A stretch of 64,000 nt of DNA from assembly GCA_964439265.1 (NCBI GenBank), contig CAYTOA010000001.1, positions 62,001-126,000 of the forward strand. Direction: 5' to 3'. Every line of letters starts with the position of its first letter. Position 1 is the stretch's first letter. The notes under the pieces were generated by a model. That model was given only the letters and a program-made list of their open reading frames with translations, was not told the origin of the DNA and did not search any database. Position numbers and translations under genes: made by a program. Source of the stretch: JAGVPT01 sp964439265. GTDB lineage: Bacteria; Bacteroidota; Ignavibacteria; UBA10030; UBA8401. Of this stretch, positions 1-8,755 are shown piece after piece.

Positions 1-468
1 CAGGCGGGTGACAGCTTGCGCGATTCGACTTTTACGATCGTGCTTCCCGATCAATCTGCCTATCCGTCTCCGGGGCGTATCAGCTTTCTGGATCGGTCCG
101 TCGATTCTCAGACTGGGACGATCCGGATACGGGTGATCTTCCCAAACGCAAAAAATGCTCTCCGGGCCGGACTAACGTGCAATCTTCGCGTGCAGGCCAG
201 CAGTTCCGCCGAAAGTATTCTTATTCCATACAAAGCAGTGGTGGAACAGATGGGAGAATATTTTGTGTACGTGGCCAGCAACGGCAAAGTCTCCCAACGC
301 AGAATTGGTCTGGGAAAGATTATCAACGCTATGGTCATTGTTAATGATGGACTGCAGGTCGGAGAACAGATCGTCGTGGAAGGAGTTCAGAAATTACGTG
401 ATAATTCTCCGGTGACAGTTATTTCCGCATCATCGCAACCAAGTGTGGCAGCCGCCCAGAGCAAATAA
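1..468 (+). CDS. RND efflux periplasmic adaptor (MFP), C-terminal part, 5' end outside window
   Basis: The reading frame is open from base 1, so this is the tail of a longer gene; the TTG at 16 is internal. The roughly 155 visible residues match the beta-barrel and membrane-proximal domains of HlyD/AcrA-type membrane fusion proteins: a segment reading GRISFLDRSVDSQTGTIRI, then LRAGLTCNLRV, and a final strand-rich domain. Such adaptors bridge an inner-membrane RND pump to an outer-membrane TolC-like duct. The RND pump gene starts 19 bp after the stop, so the two are surely co-transcribed. The lipoyl and hairpin domains lie outside the window, and no outer-membrane factor gene follows the pump. 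Confidence 0.9.
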   Translation, partial: QAGDSLRDSTFTIVLPDQSAYPSPGRISFLDRSVDSQTGTIRIRVIFPNAKNALRAGLTCNLRVQASSSAESILIPYKAVVEQMGEYFVYVASNGKVSQRRIGLGKIINAMVIVNDGLQVGEQIVVEGVQKLRDNSPVTVISASSQPSVAAAQSK

Positions 469-487
469 TCCCTAAACAGGAAATGTA

Positions 488-3400
488 ATGATTGCAGATC
501 TGTTTATTAAGAGACCGGTAACAGCCATAGTAATTTCTATCGTCATCGTGTTGAACGGTATCTTGGCCATTTCCAAATTGCCGATCAGTCAGTATCCCGA
601 TATTACACCGCCAACAGTTCAGATAACGGGCGTCTACAACGGGGCGGATGCTCAAACCGTCGAACAGACCGTCACGACTCCGATCGAATCCCAGGTCAAC
701 GGAACCCCCGGCATGGCCTACATGCAGGGGAACAGCACGAGCGACGGACACAGCACGATCACTGTCACGCTGAACGTCGGCACAGACCCGAACATCGCGG
801 CGCTCGACATCCAGAACAGGGTCGGCATCGCAACGCCCCAATTACCCGACGATGTCAAACGGCTCGGTTTGACCACGCGGAAAAGAAATCCGAGCATCCT
901 GATGCTGGTCGCTATTTACTCCCCCGGCGGAACGCACGGCGTTACCTTCCTGGACAACTATACCAACATATTCGTGCGGGATGCGCTTCTGCGGGTCGAC
1001 GGCGTCGGCGACGTATTTACCCGCGCGGATGACTTCAGCATGCGCATCTGGCTCCAGCCCGATAAGCTTGCGCAGCTCGGTCTTACGGCGAATGATGCGG
1101 TGAATGCTCTGGCGGAGCAGAATCTGCAGATCGCTGCCGGTTCTGTGGGGGCGCCGCCTCAAACCAACAACCAGGCATTCGAATATTCCGTATTTACGAA
1201 CAGCAGGTTGAATTCTGAAGAACAGTTTCGGAATATTATTGTCCGCACGAACCCGAAAGATGGGTCTGCTGTTCATTTGCGCGACGTGGCTCGCGTTCAG
1301 CTGGGCAAATTCAGTTATTCGAGCAATTCATTCGTCGATGGCAAGCGAGCGTCGTACTTGCTCGTCTATCAGGCTCCCGGGAGCAATGCCCTCGAAGTGG
1401 CAAAGGGTGTCTATGCCGTCATGGATGGCCTGAAGGTATCGTTTCCAAAGGATGTCGACTACGTCGTCCCTTTTGAGTCGGTCTCCGTCGTGAAGGTATC
1501 GATCAGCGAGGTCGTCTGGACGTTGATCGAAGCTCTCGGACTTGTTGTTCTTGTGGTATTTTTGTTCCTCCAAAGCTGGCGCGCTACGCTGATCCCAGTG
1601 CTTGCCATCCCTGTTTCGATTATTGGCACCTTCGCTTTTTTCGTTCCTCTCGGATTTACGATCAACACGCTGACCATGTTTGGTTTTGTGCTCGCGATCG
1701 GCATCGTCGTTGACGATGCCATCATCGTTGTCGAGGCCGTCCAGCACTATATCGACCACGAAGGTATGTCGGCAAAGGAAGCCACACACAACGCAATGAA
1801 AGATATCTCTGGTCCCGTTATCGCGATCGCGTTAATCCTTGCCGCAGTATTCGTGCCCGTCGGATTCCTCCCCGGAATCGTCGGGAGATTGTATCAGCAA
1901 TTCGCGATCACAATAGCAATTTCCGTGTTGATCTCTGCCTTCATCGCGTTGTCGCTGACCCCCGCACTGTGCTCCCTGTTCCTGAAACCTACTGTGGTCG
2001 GCGCCCATTCGAGAGGGCTGAATAGACTCTTCTTCAGGTTCAACGAATGGTTCGAACGGACGACAAATTCGTACTCAGCGGGCGTCAAGAAGTGTATCGA
2101 TAAAGCTCCCATCGTGCTCGTTCTGTTGATATGTATTTTCGCAGGCACGGCGATCTTGTTTAAGAGCAAACCGACGGGTTTCATTCCGACTGAAGACGAA
2201 GGACGTCTGTACATCACGTTCGAATTGCCCGAGGCATCCTCGACAACCCGAAGCCTGGACGCGTTAAATTCAATGATGGATATTTTGAAAACAACTCCGG
2301 GTATTGCTCACTTTGCGGCCTTGGGAGGATTGAATGCGATCACATTCGCGACAAAATCGAACAGCGGCACAATCTTCGCGCAGCTGAAGCCCTGGGATGA
2401 GAGGACGGATAAATCATTGCAACTGGCCTCTTTGATTTCCACACTGCAGCAGAAACTCTCTATCGTCAAGAGTGCGAATATTGTCGTGATATCGCCTCCC
2501 GCTATCCCCGGCCTGGGGCAAACAGGAGGCTTCTCGTTCGAGTTGGAGCAGCACGAGAGCACCGACGACATCAAACAATTCGAGAACGTGGTCCAGACGT
2601 TTGTTGCCGAAGCCAACAAACGGCCGGAGTTGAGCCGTGTCTTTTCCTTCTTTACCGCGCGCACGCCGGGATTTCAATTGGATGTCGACAGGGAAAAATG
2701 CAAGAAGCTGGGTATTTCCATCTCCGACGTCTATTCGACGATTCAGACATTTCTCGGGAGCCGCTACGTCAACGACTTCTCGATCTACGGCCGCAACTTC
2801 CACGTGGTCGCGCAGGCCGACACGTCGTACCGTGCGGATATTCAGAACATGTCTCAATACTATGTCAAGAATTCGGCCGGTGAAATGATTCCCCTCAGCA
2901 CGCTGACGACGTACAGGGTCACAGAAAGCGCGCCGATGATTTCTCATTACAACCTGTTCCGGACGGCGGAGATCAACGGGAACGCCGCCCCCGGCTACAG
3001 CAGCGGTGAAGCTATTACCGCGTTGCGGGATGTGGCGGCAAAGGTCCTTCCTTCCGATTACGGATATGAATTTTCAGGTTTATCGCGGGAAGAAATTAAG
3101 GCAGGAAGCAGCACAATAACGATCTTCGCAACGTCGATGCTCTTTGTATTCCTATTCCTCACCGCGTTGTATGAAAGCTGGTCCGTGCCGTTCGCCGTTT
3201 TGTTGGCCGTCCCCATCGGAGCATTCGGCGCTATCCTCACTCTCACCCTGATCCCGAGGTTAAGCGACAACGTGTATGCGCAGATCGGCTTGATCACATT
3301 GATCGGCCTTGCGGCGAAGAATGCCATCCTCATTGTTGAATTTGCGAAGGAACGCGTCGACAGAGGGATGCCGATGATTGAGGCAACGATCGAAGCAGTG

Positions 3401-3673
3401 AAGCTGCGCCTGCGTCCGATTCTTATGACGTCGCTGGCGTTCATCTTCGGCGTATCGCCGCTCGCGTTTGCGGAAGGCGCCGGAGCGCAGGCGAGGTCGA
3501 CAATAGGCTGGACTGTGCTCGGCGGGATGCTCTCCGCAACGATGCTGGCGATTTTCATCGTTCCGGTCCTCTTCATTACGATTACGCGAATCGCTTACTC
3601 GAACGAAAAGCTGGAAGAGCTGCGTTTGAAAGGATTGGAAGCCGCAGGAAAAATACCCGGAGAAGACTTGTAA
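488..3673 (+). CDS. RND multidrug efflux permease, HAE1 (AcrB/MexB) family
   Basis: This 1061-residue protein is of normal length for the AcrB/MexB family. It begins with the typical family start (MIADLFIKRPVTAIVIS), and has two sets of transmembrane helices separated by large periplasmic porter loops. The proton-relay residues are present: adjacent Asp409-Asp410 in the GIVVDDAII helix and Lys944 in the GLAAKNAIL helix. It should export hydrophobic or amphiphilic compounds in exchange for protons, as a trimer joined to the adaptor encoded just upstream. Substrate cannot be deduced. The gene ends before a palindromic repeat (3681-3767), with a convergent gene beyond it. Confidence 0.95.
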   Translation: MIADLFIKRPVTAIVISIVIVLNGILAISKLPISQYPDITPPTVQITGVYNGADAQTVEQTVTTPIESQVNGTPGMAYMQGNSTSDGHSTITVTLNVGTDPNIAALDIQNRVGIATPQLPDDVKRLGLTTRKRNPSILMLVAIYSPGGTHGVTFLDNYTNIFVRDALLRVDGVGDVFTRADDFSMRIWLQPDKLAQLGLTANDAVNALAEQNLQIAAGSVGAPPQTNNQAFEYSVFTNSRLNSEEQFRNIIVRTNPKDGSAVHLRDVARVQLGKFSYSSNSFVDGKRASYLLVYQAPGSNALEVAKGVYAVMDGLKVSFPKDVDYVVPFESVSVVKVSISEVVWTLIEALGLVVLVVFLFLQSWRATLIPVLAIPVSIIGTFAFFVPLGFTINTLTMFGFVLAIGIVVDDAIIVVEAVQHYIDHEGMSAKEATHNAMKDISGPVIAIALILAAVFVPVGFLPGIVGRLYQQFAITIAISVLISAFIALSLTPALCSLFLKPTVVGAHSRGLNRLFFRFNEWFERTTNSYSAGVKKCIDKAPIVLVLLICIFAGTAILFKSKPTGFIPTEDEGRLYITFELPEASSTTRSLDALNSMMDILKTTPGIAHFAALGGLNAITFATKSNSGTIFAQLKPWDERTDKSLQLASLISTLQQKLSIVKSANIVVISPPAIPGLGQTGGFSFELEQHESTDDIKQFENVVQTFVAEANKRPELSRVFSFFTARTPGFQLDVDREKCKKLGISISDVYSTIQTFLGSRYVNDFSIYGRNFHVVAQADTSYRADIQNMSQYYVKNSAGEMIPLSTLTTYRVTESAPMISHYNLFRTAEINGNAAPGYSSGEAITALRDVAAKVLPSDYGYEFSGLSREEIKAGSSTITIFATSMLFVFLFLTALYESWSVPFAVLLAVPIGAFGAILTLTLIPRLSDNVYAQIGLITLIGLAAKNAILIVEFAKERVDRGMPMIEATIEAVKLRLRPILMTSLAFIFGVSPLAFAEGAGAQARSTIGWTVLGGMLSATMLAIFIVPVLFITITRIAYSNEKLEELRLKGLEAAGKIPGEDL

Positions 3674-3680
3674 CGTTTGC

Positions 3681-3767
3681 TTAACCGCCAAGGCGCCAAG
3701 CTCGCCAATACATCATACGTATAGCGGGCAATAATCCCCTAGGCGCTCTTTGAGTCTTAGCGGTTAA
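3681..3767. repeat. Dispersed palindromic repeat (REP-like), copy 1
   Basis: Imperfect inverted repeat of about 87 bp. The left end is TTAACCGCCAAGGCGCCAAG; the right end read backwards gives TTAACCGCTAAG followed by an AAAGAGCGCC stretch. It lies between convergent genes. It resembles two other copies in this window, at 10403-10473 and 38691-38767, which share a GC-AAAG-GC-CTAAG word pattern. Confidence 0.6.
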
Positions 3768-3796
3768 ACAAAAGGCTGTCTACCAACGCCCTGTCG

Positions 3797-4717
3797 CTAG
3801 TTCGACTTCTTGAATGCCTCCTCTGAGACATCTTGTTGTTCATCCCTCGAATAGCCGGGACAAAGACTGATATCGTTGAGCAGCATTTTACTGTGTCGGA
3901 TGTCGACGGTGTCGGTCTGCAATCGGTAGGGGAGCGAAGGGACCTTTCGTAAAAACTCTTTTCCCGCTTCAATGTCGGCATTATTGTTTCTATCCAGTCC
4001 CCGCGTTATCAAGGCCACGCCTAGCTCTTTGACGATCTCGATCCTTGTTGAATCAAGGATGTACGCTCTCGTGCAGTAGGTGACCGCTTTGTCTAGGTCG
4101 CCGCTGATGCCAAATATCCAATTCAGCATGAAAAAGGTCGGGCACAAACGGTAATAGACGCCTAAGGCGATGCAGCTTGACGCCTGAAGATTTTCGCCGT
4201 TGGGAGTTGTGTAATCAGATGTGCGATCGACCGAGATGAGCCAATCATTCTCGATTTGCTTCGCCGTAAAGAGTTCGGAGAATACTCCTTTCGTCGTTGC
4301 TCTCCGTGCATACGCTAATCCCCGCATAAAGTAACATTCTCCTTTGTCGGGAGCGCAGCGGATCCCCTCGTTTGCAATCACTACCATCGTATCATAGATC
4401 GCAATTTTCTTCTCTTTGTCTTCCGATTTGTTTGCATCGAGCTTCTCGCCGATTTCGTAGTAGTCGAGGCACATCATCGCACGAATAAGATAATCGTCGG
4501 GCTTGAATTTCAGCGCAGACTCGCACTCATTCAGCGACTCCTTAAACTCGAATTTGCCAAGATGATAGTCTGCTTTCTTGAAATGAAGCGCGTACTGGCT
4601 TTCCTTCGATTGAATACCGCCGGCAGTGTTGTCCTTTTCCTGTGAACGAGCATGATTCGAACACAGGATCGTTAAAGCGAAAATGAATTTGGCGGCGTTT
4701 GTTGCAAAGTCCTTCAT
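3797..4717 (-). CDS. Secreted TPR-like protein of unknown function
   Basis: 306 residues with an N-terminal signal-like segment (hydrophobic AAKFIFALTILCS, likely cut near ARSQ). Helical TPR-like repeats follow; the clearest, around residues 45-85, reads as a load-and-position pattern (KADYHLGKFEFKESLNECE). Later segments also look TPR-like (CYFMRGLAYARR; LDKAVTYCTRAYILDS). The start at 4717 is supported by a GAGGAG ribosome site a few bases upstream. It probably acts in the periplasm as a protein-binding scaffold. It sits immediately downstream of the T9SS-tagged peptidase gene on the same strand, separated by about 60 bp. No specific function can be named. Confidence 0.7.
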   Translation of the reverse strand: MKDFATNAAKFIFALTILCSNHARSQEKDNTAGGIQSKESQYALHFKKADYHLGKFEFKESLNECESALKFKPDDYLIRAMMCLDYYEIGEKLDANKSEDKEKKIAIYDTMVVIANEGIRCAPDKGECYFMRGLAYARRATTKGVFSELFTAKQIENDWLISVDRTSDYTTPNGENLQASSCIALGVYYRLCPTFFMLNWIFGISGDLDKAVTYCTRAYILDSTRIEIVKELGVALITRGLDRNNNADIEAGKEFLRKVPSLPYRLQTDTVDIRHSKMLLNDISLCPGYSRDEQQDVSEEAFKKSN

Positions 4718-4778
4718 CGGCTCCTCATGAGAATGAACAGTTGTGCGAAAGGGCCGGCGATCGCCCTCCGCGGATTTA

Positions 4779-6770
4779 TTATTTTAACAAGATCATTTTT
4801 TTGTGCAGATGGACGTCGTCGGCCGTCAGCCGGTAAACATACATACCGCTTGAGAGACTTTGGCCCGAGAACGGATACTCGTAATTTCCCGGGATCTGTC
4901 GCGCGTTCACGAGAGTCGCGACGTTCCGTCCTAAGAGATCATAGACCCTAAGCGTTACGTTCGCTGAATGGGAAAGTTGGTATCTGATCGTTGTCGAACC
5001 GTTGAATGGATTTGGGTAGTTTTGCTCGAGCGCGTAAGCTGAAGGAGGAACAGCAGCGGCAGGGTACGTCAATTTCAGGATCCATCCGTCTGGGTCGAGA
5101 AGAACAGACGTCGGCATCGCAGGAAAGCGGACTGTAAAGGTCTGGCTCTGAGCGTTATTAAACACGCTGATCGTTGTGTCTTTCCCCGGCGAAAGAATTC
5201 GCACGTCGATCGGCATCGCAAAAAAATCCGGGTTAAGCCGGCCCGGGACCTGCGCAATACTCAAGGTCACCGCGGACGAATCTCCGCTGTTCTTCCAGTT
5301 CCACGAATACTGGTACACCGGATAGCCTTCTCCGTAGATCCATTCCTGGAAAAAATATCCAAGATCCTTTCCCGATACAGTCTCGCAAGCTGTCTGAAGA
5401 TCTTTCGTCGTTGCGGTAGAATACTGCAGCGACGGCTGATTGGCATAGGCTCGGAGAGCGTTGAAGAAGACGGTGTCGCCGAGCACGTGCCGGAGCATGT
5501 GCAGCACGAACGCTCCTTTAGCGTAAACGAGTGCATAATTGAAGAGAGTTTGCGCGTTTGTCGTGTCGGGCTCTCCCACCGCTCCCTTTCCCGCTATTGC
5601 GTTGCCTTGAAGCAGATTGATAAAATCCCAATACGATGACGTCCCATATTCTTTTTCAAGATAGACTGCCGTACAGAATTCTGCAAAACCCTCGTGCAGC
5701 CAGAGGTCAGACCAGGTCCTGCACGTAATTCTGTCCCCGAACCATTGATGAGAAAGCTCGTGCGCGATGACCTGCTCGTCGAATGTCCCGATTGATGTCA
5801 TGGTTTGATGTTCCATGCCACCGCTTGCGAATTCCGCGTGACCGTACTTTTCTTTGATGAAAGGATACAGTCCGAAGAGATTTGAGTAGATCGTGAGCAT
5901 GTCAACAACCCGCGGGAGGGATTGAAGAGCGGCGGCGTAGTGTTCAGGCAGCACATAATTGCGTATTTCCATCGAATCGGTGCTGGAATACCGAAACCAA
6001 TTCGAGAATTGAACGTAGTCGGTAAGCGCGATGGAAATAAGGTATGACGAAATGGGATAACGCTCTTTCCAATGGTACGTTGCTTTTCCGTCGGCCCGAA
6101 AAGTCGTTGAAACGAGAATCCCCTGGGACCCGACTTTATAAGCCGAATCGCACGACACAATGATGTCGACAGAATCGGCTTTGTCGCTCTGGCTGTTCTT
6201 GCATGGCCACCAGTCTCTGGCTCCGTACGGCTCGCTCAGCGTATACACCCACGGCACACCCGTGTGGGAATCGAATTCGAAACTCCCGAATCCGGTTGGC
6301 ACCGGGACACCTTCATAGTAAACATCTGCCGAAATAATCTCGCCCGATTGATATGAATGATCAAGCGTGATGCTGAAGGAACTGCTCTGCTGCAGAAAAG
6401 GACAATCCTGTCCGTTAACCCGGACCGAATCTATGTGCATCGTGTTCATGAGGTCGAGCACGAGTAATTGTGAATTATCCTGACGGCAAATTCCGCCGAT
6501 CGTGACATCGCCCTTGAGAAAATCCGGGCTTGTGGAGATGTCCAGATCAAGTGCATAGTACGTGACGTCGAACCAACTGCTCGCTGCCGACTCTGTCTGC
6601 AATTGTCCAAAAGCCGATTTCTCAAAATCAAATTTATTGCTTTCCTGCTGCTCGGGTTTTAACGCGAAATGAGGCTGGGCAAGAGCCGCCTGGCAAGATG
6701 CAAAAAGCAGGCACATACCTAATAGAGACCGTAACAATAACACATGCTCGGTTTTTTGCTCCCACGTCAT
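4779..6770 (-). CDS. Secreted M1-family metallopeptidase with type IX secretion sorting domain
   Basis: A zinc aminopeptidase-like protein of 663 residues from the chosen ATG at 6770. The longer reading from 6845 adds 25 residues ahead of a clear signal peptide (LLLRSLLGMCLLFASC...ALAQ) and lacks a ribosome site. The M1 signature is complete: HELSH at 337-341, with the third zinc ligand Glu360 in LHEGFAEF, preceded by an exopeptidase-like GGMEH motif. The last 80 or so residues (YALEQNYPNPFNGST to the end KKMILLK) form a Por/T9SS type A sorting domain. The protein should therefore cross the outer membrane and be surface-attached or released, where it trims peptides. Confidence 0.9.
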   Translation of the reverse strand: MTWEQKTEHVLLLRSLLGMCLLFASCQAALAQPHFALKPEQQESNKFDFEKSAFGQLQTESAASSWFDVTYYALDLDISTSPDFLKGDVTIGGICRQDNSQLLVLDLMNTMHIDSVRVNGQDCPFLQQSSSFSITLDHSYQSGEIISADVYYEGVPVPTGFGSFEFDSHTGVPWVYTLSEPYGARDWWPCKNSQSDKADSVDIIVSCDSAYKVGSQGILVSTTFRADGKATYHWKERYPISSYLISIALTDYVQFSNWFRYSSTDSMEIRNYVLPEHYAAALQSLPRVVDMLTIYSNLFGLYPFIKEKYGHAEFASGGMEHQTMTSIGTFDEQVIAHELSHQWFGDRITCRTWSDLWLHEGFAEFCTAVYLEKEYGTSSYWDFINLLQGNAIAGKGAVGEPDTTNAQTLFNYALVYAKGAFVLHMLRHVLGDTVFFNALRAYANQPSLQYSTATTKDLQTACETVSGKDLGYFFQEWIYGEGYPVYQYSWNWKNSGDSSAVTLSIAQVPGRLNPDFFAMPIDVRILSPGKDTTISVFNNAQSQTFTVRFPAMPTSVLLDPDGWILKLTYPAAAVPPSAYALEQNYPNPFNGSTTIRYQLSHSANVTLRVYDLLGRNVATLVNARQIPGNYEYPFSGQSLSSGMYVYRLTADDVHLHKKMILLK

Positions 6771-7106
6771 TTCGAATCTCTGCCCGCTTTTTCTCACAAG
6801 AGGAATGTAAGCAAAGAAATTCACAGGAAAAAGGGGGAGTACCAATTTGGAAGTTTTCGGCCTTCTTCCCGGTGTTACCCGCTAATCACTACAATAGACT
6901 GCAGCCTTGACTTATGTTTCCGAATGACAGCCATTTGCCCAGAGGTCTGCTTTCCCAGAAGTCGGCTAAATTAACGAAGATATAGAGCCTTGATGTGCCT
7001 GACTGCTCAGTGTTGCTCCGAAGCGCCGGTTTTTCATGCCTGCCGATTATTTTTTTTGTATATTACTATACACCAACGAAGATGATCAATTAGGGAAAGC
7101 GATTCC
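6771..7106. other. Divergent intergenic region between peptidase and helicase genes
   Basis: About 336 bp between two divergently read genes. A short dyad GTATA-TTAC-TATAC lies just upstream of the helicase start, after a run of eight T. AGGGA at 7092-7096 is the likely ribosome site for the TTG start at 7107. No convincing RNA gene or small ORF was seen. Confidence 0.4.
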
Positions 7107-8672
7107 TTGTTAAGTAAACTGTTAACCAAACTTAAGTCGGTCTTCCTTAAGGGAGACGGGCTTCAGGGCAATAAGCCCAAAGACATCTCACCTCCCCCTG
7201 CTCCGGCGACTAACGAAAAGAAACCCGCTGCTGATTCCCGTAGAAGGACTCTTCATCCGGAGCGTCCACGATCGGCTCCTCGGCCAAATCGAAAGAAGGA
7301 AACGCGCGAGGAGTACAGCGCACGCCATGCAAAGCGCGAGCCGCAGCAGATTTCGCCCGCTGCGCAGCGCGGTATTCCTGCTGAAGCGTGGGATAGTTCC
7401 GTTTTTGCTGTCCCGCCGCTAGAAGGGAAAAAAAGGTTCCAGGATTTTGACCTCCCTCCGGAAGTACTCCACGCGATCTATGACCTGAAATTTCAATACT
7501 GTACTCCGGTACAGGCAGAGACGCTTTCCAAAGCGCTCGCGGGCGACGATGTCACCGCCCAGGCGCAGACCGGAACGGGAAAGACCGCCGCGTTTCTTAT
7601 TACAATTTTCAGCCATTTTCTTGCGCATCCCATCGAAAGCAAACGGCCGCTTGGTACGCCGCGCGCGTTGATTCTCGCCCCCACGCGTGAACTCGTCATG
7701 CAGATAGACAAAGACGCCCACGATCTTGGAGTGTACGTTCCGTGCCGCACGCTTCCTCTCTTTGGCGGAATAGACTATCTGAAGCAGCAGAAACAACTGC
7801 AGCAGGGACCGTGCGACGTGCTCGTGTGTACGCCGGGACGCTTGATCGACTTCAAGAAGAAGAAGCTCGTTGATCTGGGCAAAGTCGAGATCCTGATCCT
7901 CGACGAAGCCGACCGTATGCTGGACATGGGGTTCATTCCGGCTGTGAAATCGATCGTCCTGAGCACCCCGCCGAAATCGGAACGCCAGACAATGTTCTTT
8001 TCCGCAACGATCTCGTCCGACGTGAAACGGCTCGCAGAATCGTGGACGCGGCAAGCGTTCCAGGTGACGGTGAAACCCGATGAAATCGCAGTGGACAGCG
8101 TTGAACAGATCACGTACATCACGACGCGGGAAGAAAAGCCGACGCTGCTCTTCAACCTTATCATGCAAAAAAAACTCGAACGGGTTTTGATTTTCGCGAA
8201 CCGCCGCGACGAAGCCCGCCGATTGAAAGAACAGCTCGAGGCCTACGGCATCAGCTGCGCGCTTCTTTCGGGGGACGTGGACCAAAAGCAGCGTATCAGC
8301 CGTCTGGAACGTTTTCGCGAGGGAAATATTCGCGTTCTTGTCGCTACGGATGTAGCGTCGCGGGGAATCCACGTCGAAGCGATCTCGCACGTCATCAATT
8401 ATAATTTGCCGCTCGATGTGGAGGAATACGTTCATCGCATCGGGCGTACCGGCCGCGCAGGAGCGAGCGGTATCTCCATCAATTTTGCCGATGAAGAGGA
8501 TTCGCATGAGCTTCCGAAGCTGGAGGAATTCCTCGGCAAAAAGATCGAATGCGTGTTTCCGGAAGAAGATCTGCTGACGCCGATACCCGAGAAGTACCCA
8601 AAGCACGGCCCGGTGCATCACGAGCGTAAAATTTCTTCTCGACCGCGGTATAATCCGCGAAGAAAGCGGTAG
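7107..8672 (+). CDS. DEAD-box ATP-dependent RNA helicase, RhlB/RhlE type
   Basis: 521 residues. A basic, proline-rich N-terminal extension of about 110 residues comes before the helicase core. The core shows the Q-motif region (FQDFDLPPEVLHAIYDLKF), motif I AQTGTGKT with Lys159, PTREL, TPGRLID, DEAD at 266-269, SAT, and HRIGRTGR at 443-450. The C-terminus is short and basic. Order and wording resemble E. coli RhlB more than DeaD. It unwinds short RNA duplexes using ATP, and is likely involved in mRNA decay or ribosome assembly. The start is a TTG with AGGGA ten bases upstream; no in-frame ATG fits better. Confidence 0.92.
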   Translation: MLSKLLTKLKSVFLKGDGLQGNKPKDISPPPAPATNEKKPAADSRRRTLHPERPRSAPRPNRKKETREEYSARHAKREPQQISPAAQRGIPAEAWDSSVFAVPPLEGKKRFQDFDLPPEVLHAIYDLKFQYCTPVQAETLSKALAGDDVTAQAQTGTGKTAAFLITIFSHFLAHPIESKRPLGTPRALILAPTRELVMQIDKDAHDLGVYVPCRTLPLFGGIDYLKQQKQLQQGPCDVLVCTPGRLIDFKKKKLVDLGKVEILILDEADRMLDMGFIPAVKSIVLSTPPKSERQTMFFSATISSDVKRLAESWTRQAFQVTVKPDEIAVDSVEQITYITTREEKPTLLFNLIMQKKLERVLIFANRRDEARRLKEQLEAYGISCALLSGDVDQKQRISRLERFREGNIRVLVATDVASRGIHVEAISHVINYNLPLDVEEYVHRIGRTGRAGASGISINFADEEDSHELPKLEEFLGKKIECVFPEEDLLTPIPEKYPKHGPVHHERKISSRPRYNPRRKR

Positions 8673-8755
8673 GCTTATGAGCTATCCGATTGCTTCAAAC
8701 AATCGGATGGCGACAACATGCATCCCCCCAAAAGTATATTGAAGGAGCAAGGGTT

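Noticed and set aside
842..1276. Minus-strand frames across the RND pump gene
   Set aside because: They are antisense to a highly conserved transporter and have Arg-rich, non-protein-like composition.
7419..8621. A 400-codon open frame on the minus strand opposite the DEAD-box helicase gene
   Set aside because: It is fully antisense to a conserved helicase, lacks a recognisable family or ribosome site, and is explained by the codon bias of the real gene.
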